From Candidatus Gastranaerophilales bacterium (lineage in GTDB: Bacteria > Cyanobacteriota > Vampirovibrionia > Gastranaerophilales > Gastranaerophilaceae): a DNA stretch of 5,579 nucleotides. Both the position numbers and the translations under genes were made by a program. A model generated the notes under the pieces. The model was not told the origin of the DNA. It searched no databases and was given only the letters and a program-made list of their open reading frames with translations. The stretch covers positions 1 to 5,579 of the forward strand of contig CANQOM010000108.1 of the NCBI GenBank assembly GCA_947625445.1. Direction: 5' to 3'. Shown in pieces: positions 4,923-5,579 of this stretch (positions are counted from its first letter, which is position 1; every line of letters starts with the position of its first letter).

Positions 4923-5579
4923 ACTGCCATTACTACTATATTATTTTTATCTGCATAATCAATTGTTTTTTTATAATCTACCAATATTGTTTCATTTGCT
5001 TCAACTGCGATAAGTTTTGCTTTGTATTTCTTCATTGTTTTTAATGTATTAAGTCCAAAAGCGGGAATATCGAATCTTTTATCTTGTTTGGGCTTTGAAA
5101 CTTTTACTATGACCGCATCTTTTTTGCCCAATTTACAACCTCTTTTTATACATTTATCAGTGCCTTCTATAGCTTCTATTGCCATTATCATCCTGTCTTT
5201 TATGACAACGGATTGACCTATATCTAACTCACCCATTTCTTTTGCTATTTTATAACCGTACTCTACATCCGATAATTGTTCTTGTGTAGGTTGAACTTTT
5301 CCTAATACTCCTCTTGGAACCATTAAATTTTTTATAAATATTGTTTGGTCAAGTACTGTTATCCCTAATTTCGCTAATTCATCTACCAAAAAAAGCATAA
5401 TTGCATCGTCATTTAATCTTTTTGCTTGTTTTAAAAATTCTATTGCTAATGAATCAAATCTGGGACGTTTTATAACAAGACTTTTTGAAACTTTTCCTAT
5501 AAATGTTAATTGATGTATTTCTTCTTTTTCCAATGCATGTTTTATCTTTAAAAGTTCTCCGGGTGCGTAATCATACACA
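4919..5579 (-). CDS. lpxI: UDP-2,3-diacylglucosamine pyrophosphatase LpxI, N-terminus outside window
   Basis: LpxI hydrolyses UDP-2,3-diacylglucosamine to lipid X and UMP by attack on the alpha-phosphorus, supplying the acceptor for LpxB. It replaces LpxH, which belongs to an unrelated metallophosphatase family. The 220 visible codons run open to the window edge; family members are about 270-285 residues, so some 50-60 N-terminal residues are missing. The GTG at 5578 is only the first in-frame start-like codon and is not the real start. Family features, counted from that codon: VPRGVLGK (87-94), MGELDIGQSVVIKD (115-128), MAIEAIEGTD (132-141), KVSKPKQDKRFDIPAFGLNTL (159-179, with D170 matching the conserved Asp of the R-D-P-G motif), and ILVD (198-201). 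It ends in a TGA that overlaps the lpxB ATG by 4 bases. In many alphaproteobacteria the same gene follows lpxA and precedes lpxB, so lpxA may lie just outside. Confidence 0.95.
   Translation of the reverse strand, partial: VYDYAPGELLKIKHALEKEEIHQLTFIGKVSKSLVIKRPRFDSLAIEFLKQAKRLNDDAIMLFLVDELAKLGITVLDQTIFIKNLMVPRGVLGKVQPTQEQLSDVEYGYKIAKEMGELDIGQSVVIKDRMIMAIEAIEGTDKCIKRGCKLGKKDAVIVKVSKPKQDKRFDIPAFGLNTLKTMKKYKAKLIAVEANETILVDYKKTIDYADKNNIVVMAV

Noticed and set aside
5022..5216. 64-codon plus-strand open frame
   Set aside because: Antisense to conserved LpxI motifs.
1..5579. CRISPR array, insertion sequence, tRNA or large direct repeats
   Set aside because: No regularly spaced repeats, transposase motifs, terminal inverted repeats or tRNA-like cloverleaf sequences were seen on either strand. 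The gaps between genes are all 214 bases or shorter.

Overview
The window is a stretch of A+T-rich bacterial chromosome (roughly 70% A+T by eye). All five recognisable genes lie on the minus strand, so the reading order is from right to left: lpxI (5' end outside the window), lpxB, a GAF-GGDEF-HD-GYP signalling protein, a 72-residue XRE-type regulator, and a membrane pyrophosphatase hppA (3' end outside the window). The lipid A genes imply a Gram-negative envelope. Together with the low G+C, the divergent mPPase signature and the modular c-di-GMP protein, this would fit an uncultured lineage such as the Gastranaerophilales (Vampirovibrionia/Melainabacteria), but that placement is a guess from style and not from a marker gene. 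The genetic code is the standard bacterial one: TGA is used as a stop and Trp is TGG.

Region by region: positions 3795-5579 hold lpxI and lpxB, which overlap by 4 bases (ATGA). LpxI cleaves UDP-2,3-diacylglucosamine to lipid X, and LpxB condenses lipid X with a second UDP-diacylglucosamine to give the lipid A disaccharide, so the two genes encode consecutive steps. Positions 3581-3794 are an A/T-only-like spacer with two overlapping perfect palindromes and a probable promoter for the next gene. Positions 1721-3580 encode a 619-residue protein with a degenerate GGDEF domain (GGDK) and an intact HD-GYP phosphodiesterase domain. Positions 1605-1720 contain a weak terminator-like hairpin and an 11-bp inverted repeat that brackets a possible -10 box of the regulator gene. 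A second inverted repeat covers the regulator's start codon. Positions 1302-1385 contain a 7-bp inverted repeat and a candidate promoter plus a strong Shine-Dalgarno sequence for hppA. Positions 1-1301 encode the N-terminal 433 residues of a signal-peptide-bearing, divergent mPPase.

The genes make functional sense as an envelope and energy neighbourhood (lipid A synthesis, c-di-GMP turnover, PPi-driven ion pumping), but only lpxI-lpxB is clearly a joint operon. I see no transposon, CRISPR array, tRNA/rRNA, toxin partner or defence cassette. The window looks mostly like ordinary core genome. The points that deserve a second look are the degenerate cyclase site, the divergent pyrophosphatase motif, and the inverted-repeat control region around the small regulator.
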